Source of the DNA: VFMC01 sp046331225
GTDB lineage: Bacteria > Actinomycetota > Acidimicrobiia > Acidimicrobiales > Ilumatobacteraceae
Assembly (NCBI GenBank): GCA_046331225.1
Contig: JAXLRF010000002.1
Span: forward strand, 1-64,000
Length of the DNA: 64,000 nt
Direction of reading: 5' to 3'
Positions 30,960 through 38,922 of the stretch are shown in pieces. The notes beneath the pieces were generated by a model that was given only the letters and a program-made list of their open reading frames with translations, had not been told where the DNA came from and searched no databases. A program made the position numbers and the translations under genes. Numbering within the stretch: the first letter of the stretch is position 1; every line of letters starts with the position of its first letter.

Positions 30960-31799
30960 CTATCGAGGACCCGCCGCGGCGTTGAGTCTCGCGGTGGCGA
31001 TTGACTGCCACGGTGTCGCAAGGTCAACCACGAGGGTCTCCGAAGCGACCTGGCTCGACGCCTTCAACAACTCGACTACGGCCAGCGCCGCAGATCGGAC
31101 AGAGTCAGGATGGTCTGGCAAGCAGTAGGTGTCGGCGAGGCGTGCTGGCAGCTCGAATGGCGGAAAGTCGAGGATACTGGTCAAGCCGAACTCGGCGAAC
31201 GGAGTGTTGTGTGCCGCGGCGTGCAGCCGGAGTGCCATGTCCCGGACATTGTCAATGCGTGCTGCTGCTTCGAACGGCGAGTTCCGGTGGATGAACTTGG
31301 CGACGTCCGAGACGGCCCACCATCCGAGCATCACCCACTCTCGCGCTGTGGCCTGGCTGGGCGGCCCGGCATGCACCGAGACGGCGCGATGTCCGAGTAG
31401 GCCGTCCTTGTCGACCACAGCGACCGTGCCGTCGAACAGACCGGTGCGCCACGACGCCGGCATCAGCACGAGGTCGAGTTGAATGCCGACTTCGAACTCG
31501 ACTGCGAATCTCCGTGTTGGTTCGGGTGCGCCGGCAAGTGCATGAACGAGGGAGTCCACCACGGCGCCTACCTCGCTCACGACGGCCTGACCAACCGTCT
31601 CGATGTCAGTGCCGTCCATGAAGCCGATTGCTGCGTCGATGTCGGACAGTTCGTCCGCTCGGCCGGAGCCGATCGAGCAGCCCACTTCGAGCCAACGCAG
31701 CGCCTCGACTGCGCTGACCGTCAGCGCGAGCGCCTCGATGACGGCAGCGTGCGCCGGGAGTTGACCGCGAAGGTCCTGAAGCCAGGCGCCGCTCTGCAT
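30960..31799 (-). CDS. nucleotidyltransferase-domain protein (aminoglycoside-adenylyltransferase-like)
   Basis: The ATG at 31799 follows GAGGG; a GTG at 31817 is the alternative. The polymerase-beta fold motif is GCSIGSGRADELSDIDAAIG, with the catalytic G-S and D-x-D. A third Asp is in EVGIQLDLVLMP. A helical C-terminal domain with WWAVSDVAKFIHR follows. The protein is 279 aa, similar in length to ANT enzymes, but no closer match to a resistance enzyme can be claimed. It may modify an antibiotic or another small molecule or protein. Confidence 0.8.
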   Translation of the reverse strand: MQSGAWLQDLRGQLPAHAAVIEALALTVSAVEALRWLEVGCSIGSGRADELSDIDAAIGFMDGTDIETVGQAVVSEVGAVVDSLVHALAGAPEPTRRFAVEFEVGIQLDLVLMPASWRTGLFDGTVAVVDKDGLLGHRAVSVHAGPPSQATAREWVMLGWWAVSDVAKFIHRNSPFEAAARIDNVRDMALRLHAAAHNTPFAEFGLTSILDFPPFELPARLADTYCLPDHPDSVRSAALAVVELLKASSQVASETLVVDLATPWQSIATARLNAAAGPR

Positions 31800-31852
31800 C
31801 CCTCGATCGCCAACCACGTTGCCAACCTATTCGGCCGTACACCGATGAGCAC

Positions 31853-31875
31853 CGCCCCGGCGGTAGGGGCACGCG
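31853..31875 (-). repeat. family 2 right arm
   Basis: On the plus strand it reads CGCCCCGGCGGTAGGGGCAC. A possible left arm is CCAACCTATTCGGCCG about 35 nt upstream. Confidence 0.6.
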
Positions 31876-31900
31876 TCGACACCGGGCGTCGGAGGGGCGG

Positions 31901-32356
31901 TCAGGTCGCCTCGCAAACCATTCGTCTCCAGAAGGTTCGTTCCTCGACGTCTTTGGCGCGCTCGAAGCCATTCCGTTCCGCGACCATCAACGAAGCGGTG
32001 TTGTCGGGGTGGATGAGGAGCGTCGCTGTCTCCCAATCGGTGTCGGTCCGCAGATGCTCGACCATGAGGCGGACCGCGCGAGTCGCGTATCCGCAGCCCC
32101 GGTGCGATGGGAACACGTGATATCCGATGTTGACCTCGTCCGGGGCAAGCCACCAGCGATCATCGTCGCGATCGTGGTCCACCCAGCCCACCACGGCACC
32201 GCTGACAACGATGACGTACTCCGGGGCGGGCGCTGCTGATCCCTCGCCGATGAAGCGACGGAACGCGGCGTCGCGAGCCGCGATGATGAGCGGGGCATCG
32301 TCAGGCGTCGAGGGGCGCAGCTCTACCACACCGTCAGTGAGACTCGGTTCGGTCAC
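31901..32356 (-). CDS. GNAT-family N-acetyltransferase
   Basis: The GTG at 32356 (VTEPSLTDGVVELRPSTPDD) starts a 151-aa GNAT fold. The acetyl-CoA loop is FPSHRGCGYATRAVRLMVEH and motif B is IHPDNTASLMVAERNGF. An R-x-x-G-x-G pattern is present. It is close to RimJ/RimL-type enzymes, which acetylate protein N-termini or small amines. Confidence 0.9.
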   Translation of the reverse strand: MTEPSLTDGVVELRPSTPDDAPLIIAARDAAFRRFIGEGSAAPAPEYVIVVSGAVVGWVDHDRDDDRWWLAPDEVNIGYHVFPSHRGCGYATRAVRLMVEHLRTDTDWETATLLIHPDNTASLMVAERNGFERAKDVEERTFWRRMVCEAT

Positions 32357-32410
32357 CGTGTGAGTCTCTCCGAACCGGCGTGCACTGACGAAGCACATAT
32401 CTCGCGCTGC

Positions 32411-32431
32411 TCCCGGCGGTAGGGGGCAGCT
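32411..32431 (-). repeat. family 2 right arm (block edge)
   Basis: It reads TCCCGGCGGTAGGGGGCAGC and runs straight into the family 1 L arm at 32429. Confidence 0.7.
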
Positions 32432-32455
32432 CCGATCTGCCGATCGGCACGCTCC
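32429..32455 (+). repeat. attC-like repeat, L arm (+ orientation)
   Basis: It reads AGCTCCGATCTGCCGATCGG. It is the first family 1 copy after the family 2 block. Confidence 0.8.
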
Positions 32456-32519
32456 GCATGTTGCTGTCGCATCGGCTGGAGCGCGGAGGTGACTCTTGAG
32501 GTGCGCTTGACTGGTAAGG

Positions 32520-33554
32520 GTGAACGACGGGCCGGACTACGAGAACATCGAGGAGCTGCTCGATGCAATCGACACGATCGCTTGGTGCCGGGCGTCGACC
32601 GGGGAGTACGCCGAGACGGCGGTGAGCGGGCAGGGCGGGCTGGCCGTCACTCCGTTGCAGCTGATCGTCAGCGAGGTCGTCTGGGGATCGGCGATCATCG
32701 GACTGCGTTGGGAGTGGTCGCTGTTGGGAAGATGGGCGACAGCATCGCCAACTGCTGACGACCCGGTGCGTCACATTCCTGAGATGGTGTTGGTGCTGGC
32801 GCAGCTGGTTTCTCCTGGCCAGTGGGCGCGTGCCGGGGTGTATGACCTGGATGAAGATGGCTGTTTGCTACCTGTCCAGGGCGCTTGTCTCGTCGAGTCG
32901 GCGGCATTCCTCCGCGGCTGGTCTCGCCCAGCTGCGTGCGTCCACTTCGCATCGGTGATGTCCGGCCAACAGCGAACCTCGTCCATCCGCCAGAAGCGAG
33001 GAGCGCGGAACTGCCGTGATGCTCGGGTTGGTGCATTGCGGAGCCGGCGGATCCGGGCATTCTGGGGCGATGGTGGTAACAGGAACGATGTCATGAGCGA
33101 TCACTGGATCCGCGTGATTCCGACCGACCCGGCGTTCGTGCCGGACTCAGCTGCTGGAGGGCGAGCGTGCGACCTTCTGCAGGGCTACGCGCCGGCGGGG
33201 CCTTCGGGTAGTCCGGCGCGTCAAGTCGATATGGGACACATCGTCTTCATCGATGCTGGGTCCAACTTCGAGGCCGTGAGCTGTCCGTGGTGCGGCGCTG
33301 CAGTTGAGGTCGAGTGGTGGCAAATGCAGATGGATCATGCTGCGCGCTCGGAGTTTCGTGACCTGCTGACACGCACTCCTTGCTTCGACGTGACAACCAG
33401 CCTGAACGACCTGCACGACGAATGGCCAAAGGGCTTCGCTCGATGGTGGCTGGAAGTCATGAACCCGCTGCGAAGCCCGCTCAGCCAGGAGCAGGTGACC
33501 TCAATCGGAGACGCGCTCGGGCACCCCGTCCGATGCATCTATGTTCACCACTGA
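32520..33554 (+). CDS. read-through frame joining two cassette genes
   Basis: One uninterrupted 344-codon frame from a GTG at 32520 covers a first protein part (GPDYENIEELLDAIDTIAW, then VLVLAQLVSPGQWARAGVYD), passes in frame through the complete repeat at 33001-33069 (residues GARNCRDARVGALRSRRIRA), and continues into the gene at 33093. No family is recognised for the first part, roughly 160 aa and soluble. Either a stop was lost or the fusion is real. Confidence 0.55.
   Translation: MNDGPDYENIEELLDAIDTIAWCRASTGEYAETAVSGQGGLAVTPLQLIVSEVVWGSAIIGLRWEWSLLGRWATASPTADDPVRHIPEMVLVLAQLVSPGQWARAGVYDLDEDGCLLPVQGACLVESAAFLRGWSRPAACVHFASVMSGQQRTSSIRQKRGARNCRDARVGALRSRRIRAFWGDGGNRNDVMSDHWIRVIPTDPAFVPDSAAGGRACDLLQGYAPAGPSGSPARQVDMGHIVFIDAGSNFEAVSCPWCGAAVEVEWWQMQMDHAARSEFRDLLTRTPCFDVTTSLNDLHDEWPKGFARWWLEVMNPLRSPLSQEQVTSIGDALGHPVRCIYVHH
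33001..33069 (+). repeat. attC-like repeat, complete (+ orientation)
   Basis: The L arm is GAGCGCGGAACTGCCGTGAT. The spacer is TTGGTGCATTGCGGAGCC. The R arm is GGATCCGGGCATTCTGGGGC. It is translated as part of the frame at 32520. Confidence 0.88.
33093..33554 (+). CDS. hypothetical protein, 153 aa, SDHWI family
   Basis: The ATG at 33093 lies 23 nt after the R arm. The pattern MSDHWIRVIPTDPAFVPD, then GHIVFIDAGSNFEAVSCPWC with a CPWCG pair, SLNDLHDEWPKGFARWWLE and a C-terminal LGHPVRCIYVHH, is a widespread unnamed family that I recognise by pattern but cannot name. It is also the second half of the longer open frame from 32520. Confidence 0.75.
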   Translation: MSDHWIRVIPTDPAFVPDSAAGGRACDLLQGYAPAGPSGSPARQVDMGHIVFIDAGSNFEAVSCPWCGAAVEVEWWQMQMDHAARSEFRDLLTRTPCFDVTTSLNDLHDEWPKGFARWWLEVMNPLRSPLSQEQVTSIGDALGHPVRCIYVHH

Positions 33555-33556
33555 TC

Positions 33557-33600
33557 CGGCGCGATCAGATCTGCCGTTCGGCCGCGTCGTAGGTGACCTG
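33557..33600 (+). repeat. attC-like repeat, L arm (+ orientation)
   Basis: It reads GCGATCAGATCTGCCGTTCG, then CCGCGTCGTAGG. Confidence 0.65.
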
Positions 33601-33620
33601 ACGAGCGAGCGTCGTGCGGC

Positions 33621-34325
33621 ATGCTTGCCAACGTGGCGAAGCCCCCAGCGCGACCGATCCTCCTCGACCTTGAGCAGTTTGAATCGATCGAGGACGCGCT
33701 CGGCAAGATCCAGTTGACGAGAGCCTTCGATCATCTGGCCGGTGAGATCCTGGGCTCGTTCATCGACCTCGGCGGCCGTCCGACGTTGCTGTCGTTCTTC
33801 TTCATGTCGGCAGTTGCTCGCGCTCGTGGACTTCGCGAAGCAGCTGTACGTGAAATTGAGGCACAGTGCCCTCCGGCGGCCGCGACCCTCCTTCGTCAAC
33901 TCGCTGAAGTCGTGGCGACGATCTTCTACGTCGCGGACTTTCCCGAATACGCGGAGGCCATCGCGTTTCGACCCGACGAGGCCCGGCCCGGCGCGCCGAA
34001 GCGCAAGGGGGTCCAGGCACTCATTCACCACATGGACCGCCACCATGCCGATCAATTCGAGGTTGTCTACGCCGACCTGAACGAAATGACCCACTTCAAC
34101 TCGGCGGCGATGTGGTCGTCGCACACGTCCGGCGACGATGGCGGCGTGCGGTGGTCGAGCGCACCTCGCTGGAAAAACGAACACGATCCATTCATCTTCT
34201 GCGCCACGCTGCTCGAACTCACGGCCGGCGTAAACACGGCTCTCGTTCACCTCGGCCACACCCTCGTGCGGACGGTCACCGATCCGAAGCCAGCGGAGCG
34301 CTGGGTCACTCGGCCACTCGGATGA
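33621..34325 (+). CDS. hypothetical helical protein, 234 aa
   Basis: The ATG is at 33621 (MLANVAKPPARPILLDLEQF). The long helices include LLSFFFMSAVARARGLREAA and LLRQLAEVVATIFYVADFPE, with LIHHMDRHHADQFEVVYADL and a MTHFNSAAMW segment. The His-rich helical layout recalls HEPN/DUF5677-type proteins, but the match is not firm. It is a large cassette gene in the expected polarity. Confidence 0.75.
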   Translation: MLANVAKPPARPILLDLEQFESIEDALGKIQLTRAFDHLAGEILGSFIDLGGRPTLLSFFFMSAVARARGLREAAVREIEAQCPPAAATLLRQLAEVVATIFYVADFPEYAEAIAFRPDEARPGAPKRKGVQALIHHMDRHHADQFEVVYADLNEMTHFNSAAMWSSHTSGDDGGVRWSSAPRWKNEHDPFIFCATLLELTAGVNTALVHLGHTLVRTVTDPKPAERWVTRPLG

Positions 34326-34354
34326 ACCGACCTGTGGGTCGCTCCCGCAGCATC

Positions 34355-34427
34355 GAGCGCGCGGAACTGCCGATCGGTACGGCTTGATGACTTGCGCTCG
34401 CCGACTGGTCCGGACAATCTGCGCTGG
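34355..34427 (+). repeat. attC-like repeat, complete (+ orientation)
   Basis: The L arm is GCGCGGAACTGCCGATCGGT. The spacer is GGCTTGATGACTTGCGCTCG. The R arm is TGGTCCGGACAATCTGCGCT. Close to consensus. Confidence 0.94.
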
Positions 34428-35089
34428 TGGTGACGCAGGCCGACTCCTCGATGGCACGCGTCGTTGGAGCAGTCGCGCCAATCCTCAAGGCGGCCGGCTT
34501 CCGCAAGCGTCGGTACGGGTTCAACCGCAGCGGAGATGATGGCGTCGTTCAGGTGGTGCATTTCCAGATGGGTTCGAAGCTCCCGCCGGGGGCTTCGGCG
34601 GTGCCGCCCTTTCGGATGGATATGTACGGCAGGTTCACCATCAACCTAGGCGTGTACATGCCGGCGCTGTCGCGGCAGCTCCTTCTCCCGACTTCGAACG
34701 GCTGGATCAACGAGTACGACTGTCACCTACGTCGGCGGATTGGGATGCTGTTTGCAGAGCCCGCCGACACCTGGTGGTCGTTGGCTGATGCCGGCCTTGC
34801 AGCGGAAGTCGCATGTGAGGCTGTCTCGCACTTCGCTTTGCCGTGGCTTGAATCGGTCTCGACCGTGGATGACATTCACCGGCGCTACCTAACTGACGGA
34901 GGTCACGCCGTTGGGCTTGGGCTCGGCGCACCCTTGCAGATCGCGCTGCTCTATCTCGACCGGGGCGAGATTGATGTTGCCGAGCACATTCTCCGAGACT
35001 TCCTAGCTGGGGACCTTACGGCCCCGCATCGACGACGCGTCGCGGAGCTCCTCCCGAGGTATGGACTCGGATACCTAGTCACCGAGTAG
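34427..35089 (+). CDS. DUF4304-family protein
   Basis: The GTG at 34427 or 34430 directly follows the R arm. The product is 220 aa. ILKAAGFRKRRYGFNRSGDD, then VHFQMGSKLPPG, RFTINLGVYMPAL and WWSLAD fit DUF4304, small proteins of unknown function often found in variable gene pools. A C-terminal helical extension contains LQIALLYLDRGEIDVAEHIL. The TAG stop is shared with the next L arm. Confidence 0.82.
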   Translation: MVTQADSSMARVVGAVAPILKAAGFRKRRYGFNRSGDDGVVQVVHFQMGSKLPPGASAVPPFRMDMYGRFTINLGVYMPALSRQLLLPTSNGWINEYDCHLRRRIGMLFAEPADTWWSLADAGLAAEVACEAVSHFALPWLESVSTVDDIHRRYLTDGGHAVGLGLGAPLQIALLYLDRGEIDVAEHILRDFLAGDLTAPHRRRVAELLPRYGLGYLVTE

Positions 35090-35122
35090 CGCGGATCTGC
35101 CGATCCGAGCGGGTGACGACGT
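35086..35122 (+). repeat. attC-like repeat (+ orientation), boundary of duplicated cassette B
   Basis: The L arm is TAGCGCGGATCTGCCGATCC. Identity with copy A starts at GATCTGCC (35094). Confidence 0.85.
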
Positions 35123-36174
35123 GATGAACTTGCCAGGACGGGTGTGGCACCTTCCGCTGGAGTGCAGGGTCGCTGACCCGATGGTCAGGATCGGTTGCAC
35201 GGGAGGACGCCGTTGCGGTCTGCAACACGCCAGAGGGGATCGCCACACTTGATACGTCGGTTGGTTCTCGGCTTCGTCGTCGCCGCTGGGGCGATGTGCT
35301 TGCTGACCGGCTGCGATCCCGCCCTCGTACCCCAGCAGCGCGACCGGGTCAGCCTGGACCTGGTCGTGAGTGCCGACGGGGATGCGAACGTTCGGCTCGG
35401 CTTCGGTGACGGTCCCGAAGCCGAGCGTCTCATCGACATGGCCACCGACCTTGACGCTCCAGTGTTCGGAAGTGGTCGGTTGAGGGCAACGATCGATGGG
35501 AACGGCGCCGGCTATCCGTTCTTGGTCCTTCGCGCTGATGGGGTGTTTCAGCCCGGCAGTGACCCTTCGGTTCGGTTCGATCTTCGTCGGCTGTGTCAGC
35601 AGATTCTCGATCTCGGCTACGTCTCGATCGATGCCACCGTGAGTCAGCCAAGGATTCCGCACGACTGGGCGATCGAGCCGGCAGATTCGTGGACGACCAA
35701 CGTGACGCTCGAGGGCTGTGAGCGTGCCCCCTTCGGGATGCTCGACCTTCGTCCTCAACCCGCGCGGTGGCTGCTCGCAGTGGGCCTCCTGGGTGTGTGT
35801 CTCGCGGCAAATCTCCTGCTCGCGAGAGAACAATCACGACGTCGTCACCGTCGGCGCAGAGCCACCGTCTACGGGACGGCTGCGATGCTCGCCGCAGGAG
35901 CCGGGGTGTTGACGGGCGCTGCTGGCCAAGGAGACAACCTCGTCGCGAGTGGGTGGATCGATGGTGGCTGGATCGCGACAGCGTTGGATGTCGTTCCGAT
36001 CGGCATCCTTCCGCTCGGTGGCTGGGCGCTCGCTCAGACCCTCGCGCCGTGGACGCAGCCGAAAGACGACCAGCAAACCGCGCCCGGCACTACCGCCCCG
36101 TGAGAGAAGTGGCGCACCACGAACCCCCTGCCAACGGCACCGACCATCGTGCGAGCAGCCGTCCAGATCTGCCG
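35094..36174 (+). repeat. duplicated cassette, copy B
   Basis: Inverted 1,081-bp match of 3738-4818. It ends at CAGATCTGCCG; the next base differs between copies. In both places the cassette has the same polarity as the array around it. Confidence 0.95.
35249..36103 (+). CDS. lipoprotein with C-terminal membrane helices (copy B)
   Basis: The protein is identical to that at 3809-4663. The TTG at 35249 follows AGAGGGGA at 10-nt spacing and gives LIRRLVLGFVVAAGAMCLLT before the lipobox Cys; the frame is open from a TTG at 35195. The upstream neighbour is the DUF4304 gene and the downstream one a CGCG-motif protein, both different from the neighbours of copy A. Confidence 0.85.
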   Translation: MIRRLVLGFVVAAGAMCLLTGCDPALVPQQRDRVSLDLVVSADGDANVRLGFGDGPEAERLIDMATDLDAPVFGSGRLRATIDGNGAGYPFLVLRADGVFQPGSDPSVRFDLRRLCQQILDLGYVSIDATVSQPRIPHDWAIEPADSWTTNVTLEGCERAPFGMLDLRPQPARWLLAVGLLGVCLAANLLLAREQSRRRHRRRRATVYGTAAMLAAGAGVLTGAAGQGDNLVASGWIDGGWIATALDVVPIGILPLGGWALAQTLAPWTQPKDDQQTAPGTTAP

Positions 36175-36190
36175 CTATGCACGTCTCGAA
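36160..36190 (+). repeat. attC-like repeat, L arm (+ orientation)
   Basis: It reads CGTCCAGATCTGCCGCTATG. Distal boundary of duplicated cassette B. Confidence 0.75.
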
Positions 36191-36208
36191 CGCAGCAAGA
36201 CTGAGGCA

Positions 36209-36562
36209 ATGGCCGCACGGGAGATGACCGCATCAGAACGAGCCGTGTTGGACGAACTGCTCAGCCGAGACTTCGTCGGAGCGGCCGAACTACGCCGTCA
36301 GCTGGCCATCGCAATGGTCGAGTCGAGTTGCAAGTGCGGCTGTGGGTCCATCGGTTTCGTGTTCGCGAACGACAGCATCGTTCCCCGGTCGCCGTCCACG
36401 AACCCGGTGCCGGTGACCGTGACCATCCTCGCCGAGGACGGTTCCGAGGCAGGGGGTCTCGTTGTCCTTCTCCGCGACGGCCTCCTTGACGACGCGGACG
36501 TCTACTCGTTCTTCGACCCTCTCCCGTGGCCCGACGTGTCGTGCCTGCGGTGGGACGCATAG
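36209..36562 (+). CDS. hypothetical protein with CKCGCG motif, 117 aa
   Basis: The ATG is at 36209 (or 36224). A helical N-terminus (ERAVLDELLSRDFVGAAELR) is followed by VESSCKCGCGSIGFVF and beta strands. The Cys triplet could bind a metal. An unnamed but recurrent bacterial family. Confidence 0.72.
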   Translation: MAAREMTASERAVLDELLSRDFVGAAELRRQLAIAMVESSCKCGCGSIGFVFANDSIVPRSPSTNPVPVTVTILAEDGSEAGGLVVLLRDGLLDDADVYSFFDPLPWPDVSCLRWDA

Positions 36563-36600
36563 CTGCCGATCGGGCTCTCGCCTACTTGTTTGCCATGGGT
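36558..36600 (+). repeat. attC-like repeat, L arm (+ orientation)
   Basis: It reads GCATAGCTGCCGATCGGGCT, overlapping the stop of the preceding gene. Confidence 0.7.
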
Positions 36601-36624
36601 TCCGGACTTCGTGACAATCGCGGC

Positions 36625-37350
36625 ATGGCGGAGCCTCCCCCACTCCAAGGACAGCATCCCGGCTATCGGCTGTACCGGAGTGATCGACGCTGGCAGCCGA
36701 CGCTGCTGATCTGCTTCGCGGATCCGATCGATCAGTTTCTGCGACGCGTCAGTGTCGACATGATCGAGCAGGCATGGCAGGTCGCGTCAAAGGTTGTTGA
36801 CGGCTTCGGTCTCGACCCGCAGGAGTGCCGTTGGGGTTGGGCACATTCGGGGGTGATGGGTGCGGCGAGGACGATTCCGGTCGACTCAGCCCTTGACGGA
36901 TTCGGCTGGCTACTACCCGATGAGTCGTTGAGTCGCCTGGGTCTCGAGACGTTGCTCGACGAAGAGTTCTGGGTTCGACTCCGGGAGATCGACAAGACCT
37001 TGGTGTCCTGTGACCCGCCGCTGATGCTCGTGTACTCGCACTACCGGTGCTACGAGTGGGTAGGGGTCGATGGCGTGGCAATCTCGCCGGCGGATGCATC
37101 GACTGGCCATGACCTCACCTTCGTGACGCTGTTGATGGAGATGTCCGACTGGAGGCCACGAGGTGATGTTGGTGACGGCCCATGGGCAGACATCGCTCGT
37201 GCGATGTCGGTGCGTGACGTTGCTGGGTTCCATTGCGCCGTGTCTGCGGCACTGCGCGAGTACTCGCCCACCGGTGCAGAGATCGTGTTGCGCGGGTTCG
37301 GCGACTTCTTGTTCGGCTGGAGCAGTTACGAGCGAAACGACCAGCCGTAG
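36625..37350 (+). CDS. hypothetical protein, 241 aa
   Basis: The ATG is at 36625 (MAEPPPLQGQHPGYRLYRSD). Soluble mixed alpha/beta protein with ECRWGWAHSGVMGA, FGWLLPDESLSRLGLETLLD and MLVYSHYRCYEWVGVDGVAI. It has no signal peptide and no recognised family. Confidence 0.75.
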   Translation: MAEPPPLQGQHPGYRLYRSDRRWQPTLLICFADPIDQFLRRVSVDMIEQAWQVASKVVDGFGLDPQECRWGWAHSGVMGAARTIPVDSALDGFGWLLPDESLSRLGLETLLDEEFWVRLREIDKTLVSCDPPLMLVYSHYRCYEWVGVDGVAISPADASTGHDLTFVTLLMEMSDWRPRGDVGDGPWADIARAMSVRDVAGFHCAVSAALREYSPTGAEIVLRGFGDFLFGWSSYERNDQP

Positions 37351-37365
37351 CACCGGCTCCCGTCG

Positions 37366-37425
37366 CGCCAGAACTGCCGATCGGCGCTACCTCGTGTTAT
37401 GCCGGAGAGCGCATAACGGCCGGCA
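37366..37425 (+). repeat. hybrid repeat: family 1 L core joined to family 2 left half
   Basis: It reads CGCCAGAACTGCCGATCGGC, then GCTACCTCG and GCGCATAACGGCCGG. The second member of the hybrid class besides 13126-13215. Confidence 0.75.
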
Positions 37426-37493
37426 GCCAACGGTTCGGCGACGACCGGTTGCCGTGGCGAGTGGATCAGCCTGTGCCCGTTGGGGCACGGTTG

Positions 37494-38735
37494 CTAGTCA
37501 CTTGCCCAGAGACTGCGTGCGGGGCGGCCGATGTGTGCCTCGATGCATCGGTTGACCTCCCGCCACGTCTTGACGCGTGTTGGTGTCACGCCGTGCCACT
37601 CGAGCATGTAGTCGGTGGCGTACCTGCGACCGGGAAAGGCCTCGAGCGTCGAGTAGCTGCTGCTCGAACCCCGCCAGCAACTCCCGGCCTTGGGGTCGGC
37701 GTCGATCACCGCCTGATTCAGAGGGATGTTCAGCATCCCATTGGTCGTGCTGATGTCGATGCTGGCGTCGCCGGACGCACTGGGTGTCCACCATGTTGGC
37801 AACGGCCAGCCGTCGGTATTGAACAGATCATCACGTCCGAGCACTCTCCACCGGCCGTCACGCACGCAGATCATCGAGGTCTGCGCGAGGGCCACGACGT
37901 CATCTACGGCGAGTTCTCGGGCCTCTGCGAGCGTCGGCCACACCGACCACACCTGCCCGAACACGAACACCAACCCATCGGAGAACGTGCGGAGGTGGCT
38001 CGGGGGACGAGGCAAGAACAGGCCAACGCCGAACCCTCCACCAGCAGCGGGGAAGGCCAGCCACTCGCCACCGGACAGCGCCCGATCGGTGCGGGTCCCG
38101 GCCGGCCAAGCTTCAGGTTCCCGGGCATCAGGACGCGCTCGCACTTCTGCCCCGTAGTCGCGCCATCTCGACACCACTGAGGTGTCCACATCGACTGGCT
38201 CGACGACCGAGTCCCAGAACCCTCCGGTGGATCCCTTGAGATGATTCGTGATGGCCTTCTCGAGGGCGCTCGGTGCTGTCACGACGTGCCACGGCGGGAA
38301 TCGCTCCGCCTCCTCGCGTCGTACCGGGTCGTTCGCGATGACCGTCATCGAAGGCGCCTCGCCCGTCGTCGCCACCGACCACCCCTCGTCTGCCTCGCTG
38401 GTCACCGCCGCCCCGCGCCACGGTGGCATCGGCCATTCGTCGCGTCGGAACCGAGCCTGGGAACCGACGAGAGCCCAGCGTTTGGTCGAGAACGGCCGCC
38501 GAGACACCAACGCCACCACCGCTGCCCCCCACGCGTCGAGCGGCGGCAGCGCGTCGACGTCCGGCAGATCTGCACTCGGCACAGGCCGCACGAAGACCAG
38601 CGAGAAGCCGACCGGATCCGATGGCTCCGAACGCCGGGCGACCACAGCCGGACAGAAGCCGAACGGCCCGACAGGAACCGCCCAGACCTGCCCGTCCTCG
38701 TTCACCGCCTTTGCCACCCTCGTATCCTTACCCAC
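37494..38735 (-). CDS. tandem Imm26-like immunity protein, 413 aa
   Basis: The GTG is at 38735 (38717 is possible). Two related segments are visible: NEDGQVWAVPVGPFGFCPAV with FSLVFVRPV near residue 45, and GGEWLAFPAAGGGFGVGLFL with LVFVFGQVWSVWP near residue 245. This pattern of a basic loading strand followed by a GFG strand is that of Imm26-type immunity proteins. The duplication and the length are unusual. It is opposite to the repeat polarity and the longest cassette gene in the plus array. Confidence 0.7.
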   Translation of the reverse strand: MGKDTRVAKAVNEDGQVWAVPVGPFGFCPAVVARRSEPSDPVGFSLVFVRPVPSADLPDVDALPPLDAWGAAVVALVSRRPFSTKRWALVGSQARFRRDEWPMPPWRGAAVTSEADEGWSVATTGEAPSMTVIANDPVRREEAERFPPWHVVTAPSALEKAITNHLKGSTGGFWDSVVEPVDVDTSVVSRWRDYGAEVRARPDAREPEAWPAGTRTDRALSGGEWLAFPAAGGGFGVGLFLPRPPSHLRTFSDGLVFVFGQVWSVWPTLAEARELAVDDVVALAQTSMICVRDGRWRVLGRDDLFNTDGWPLPTWWTPSASGDASIDISTTNGMLNIPLNQAVIDADPKAGSCWRGSSSSYSTLEAFPGRRYATDYMLEWHGVTPTRVKTWREVNRCIEAHIGRPARSLWASD

Positions 38736-38859
38736 CCAGACCGGGCAGCTTCATCGCCGAAGCCCTCTGCAGCTCGCTGGCCTGAGCGCGAGACTCGAGC
38801 GGCACGAGCGCCGCCATCAGCGTCACAACCCGAACTCACTGCGAACCCGACCGCAGCCG

Positions 38860-38915
38860 CAGTGCAGATCTGCCGATCGGATCGTCGGACGTGCCAGCCC
38901 CTTCGGGCGTTAGGG
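38860..38915 (+). repeat. attC-like repeat (+ orientation)
   Basis: The L core is GCAGATCTGCCGATCGGATC. The right part is GCCCCTTCGGGCGTTAGGG. Confidence 0.72.
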
Positions 38916-38922
38916 TCGGCCC

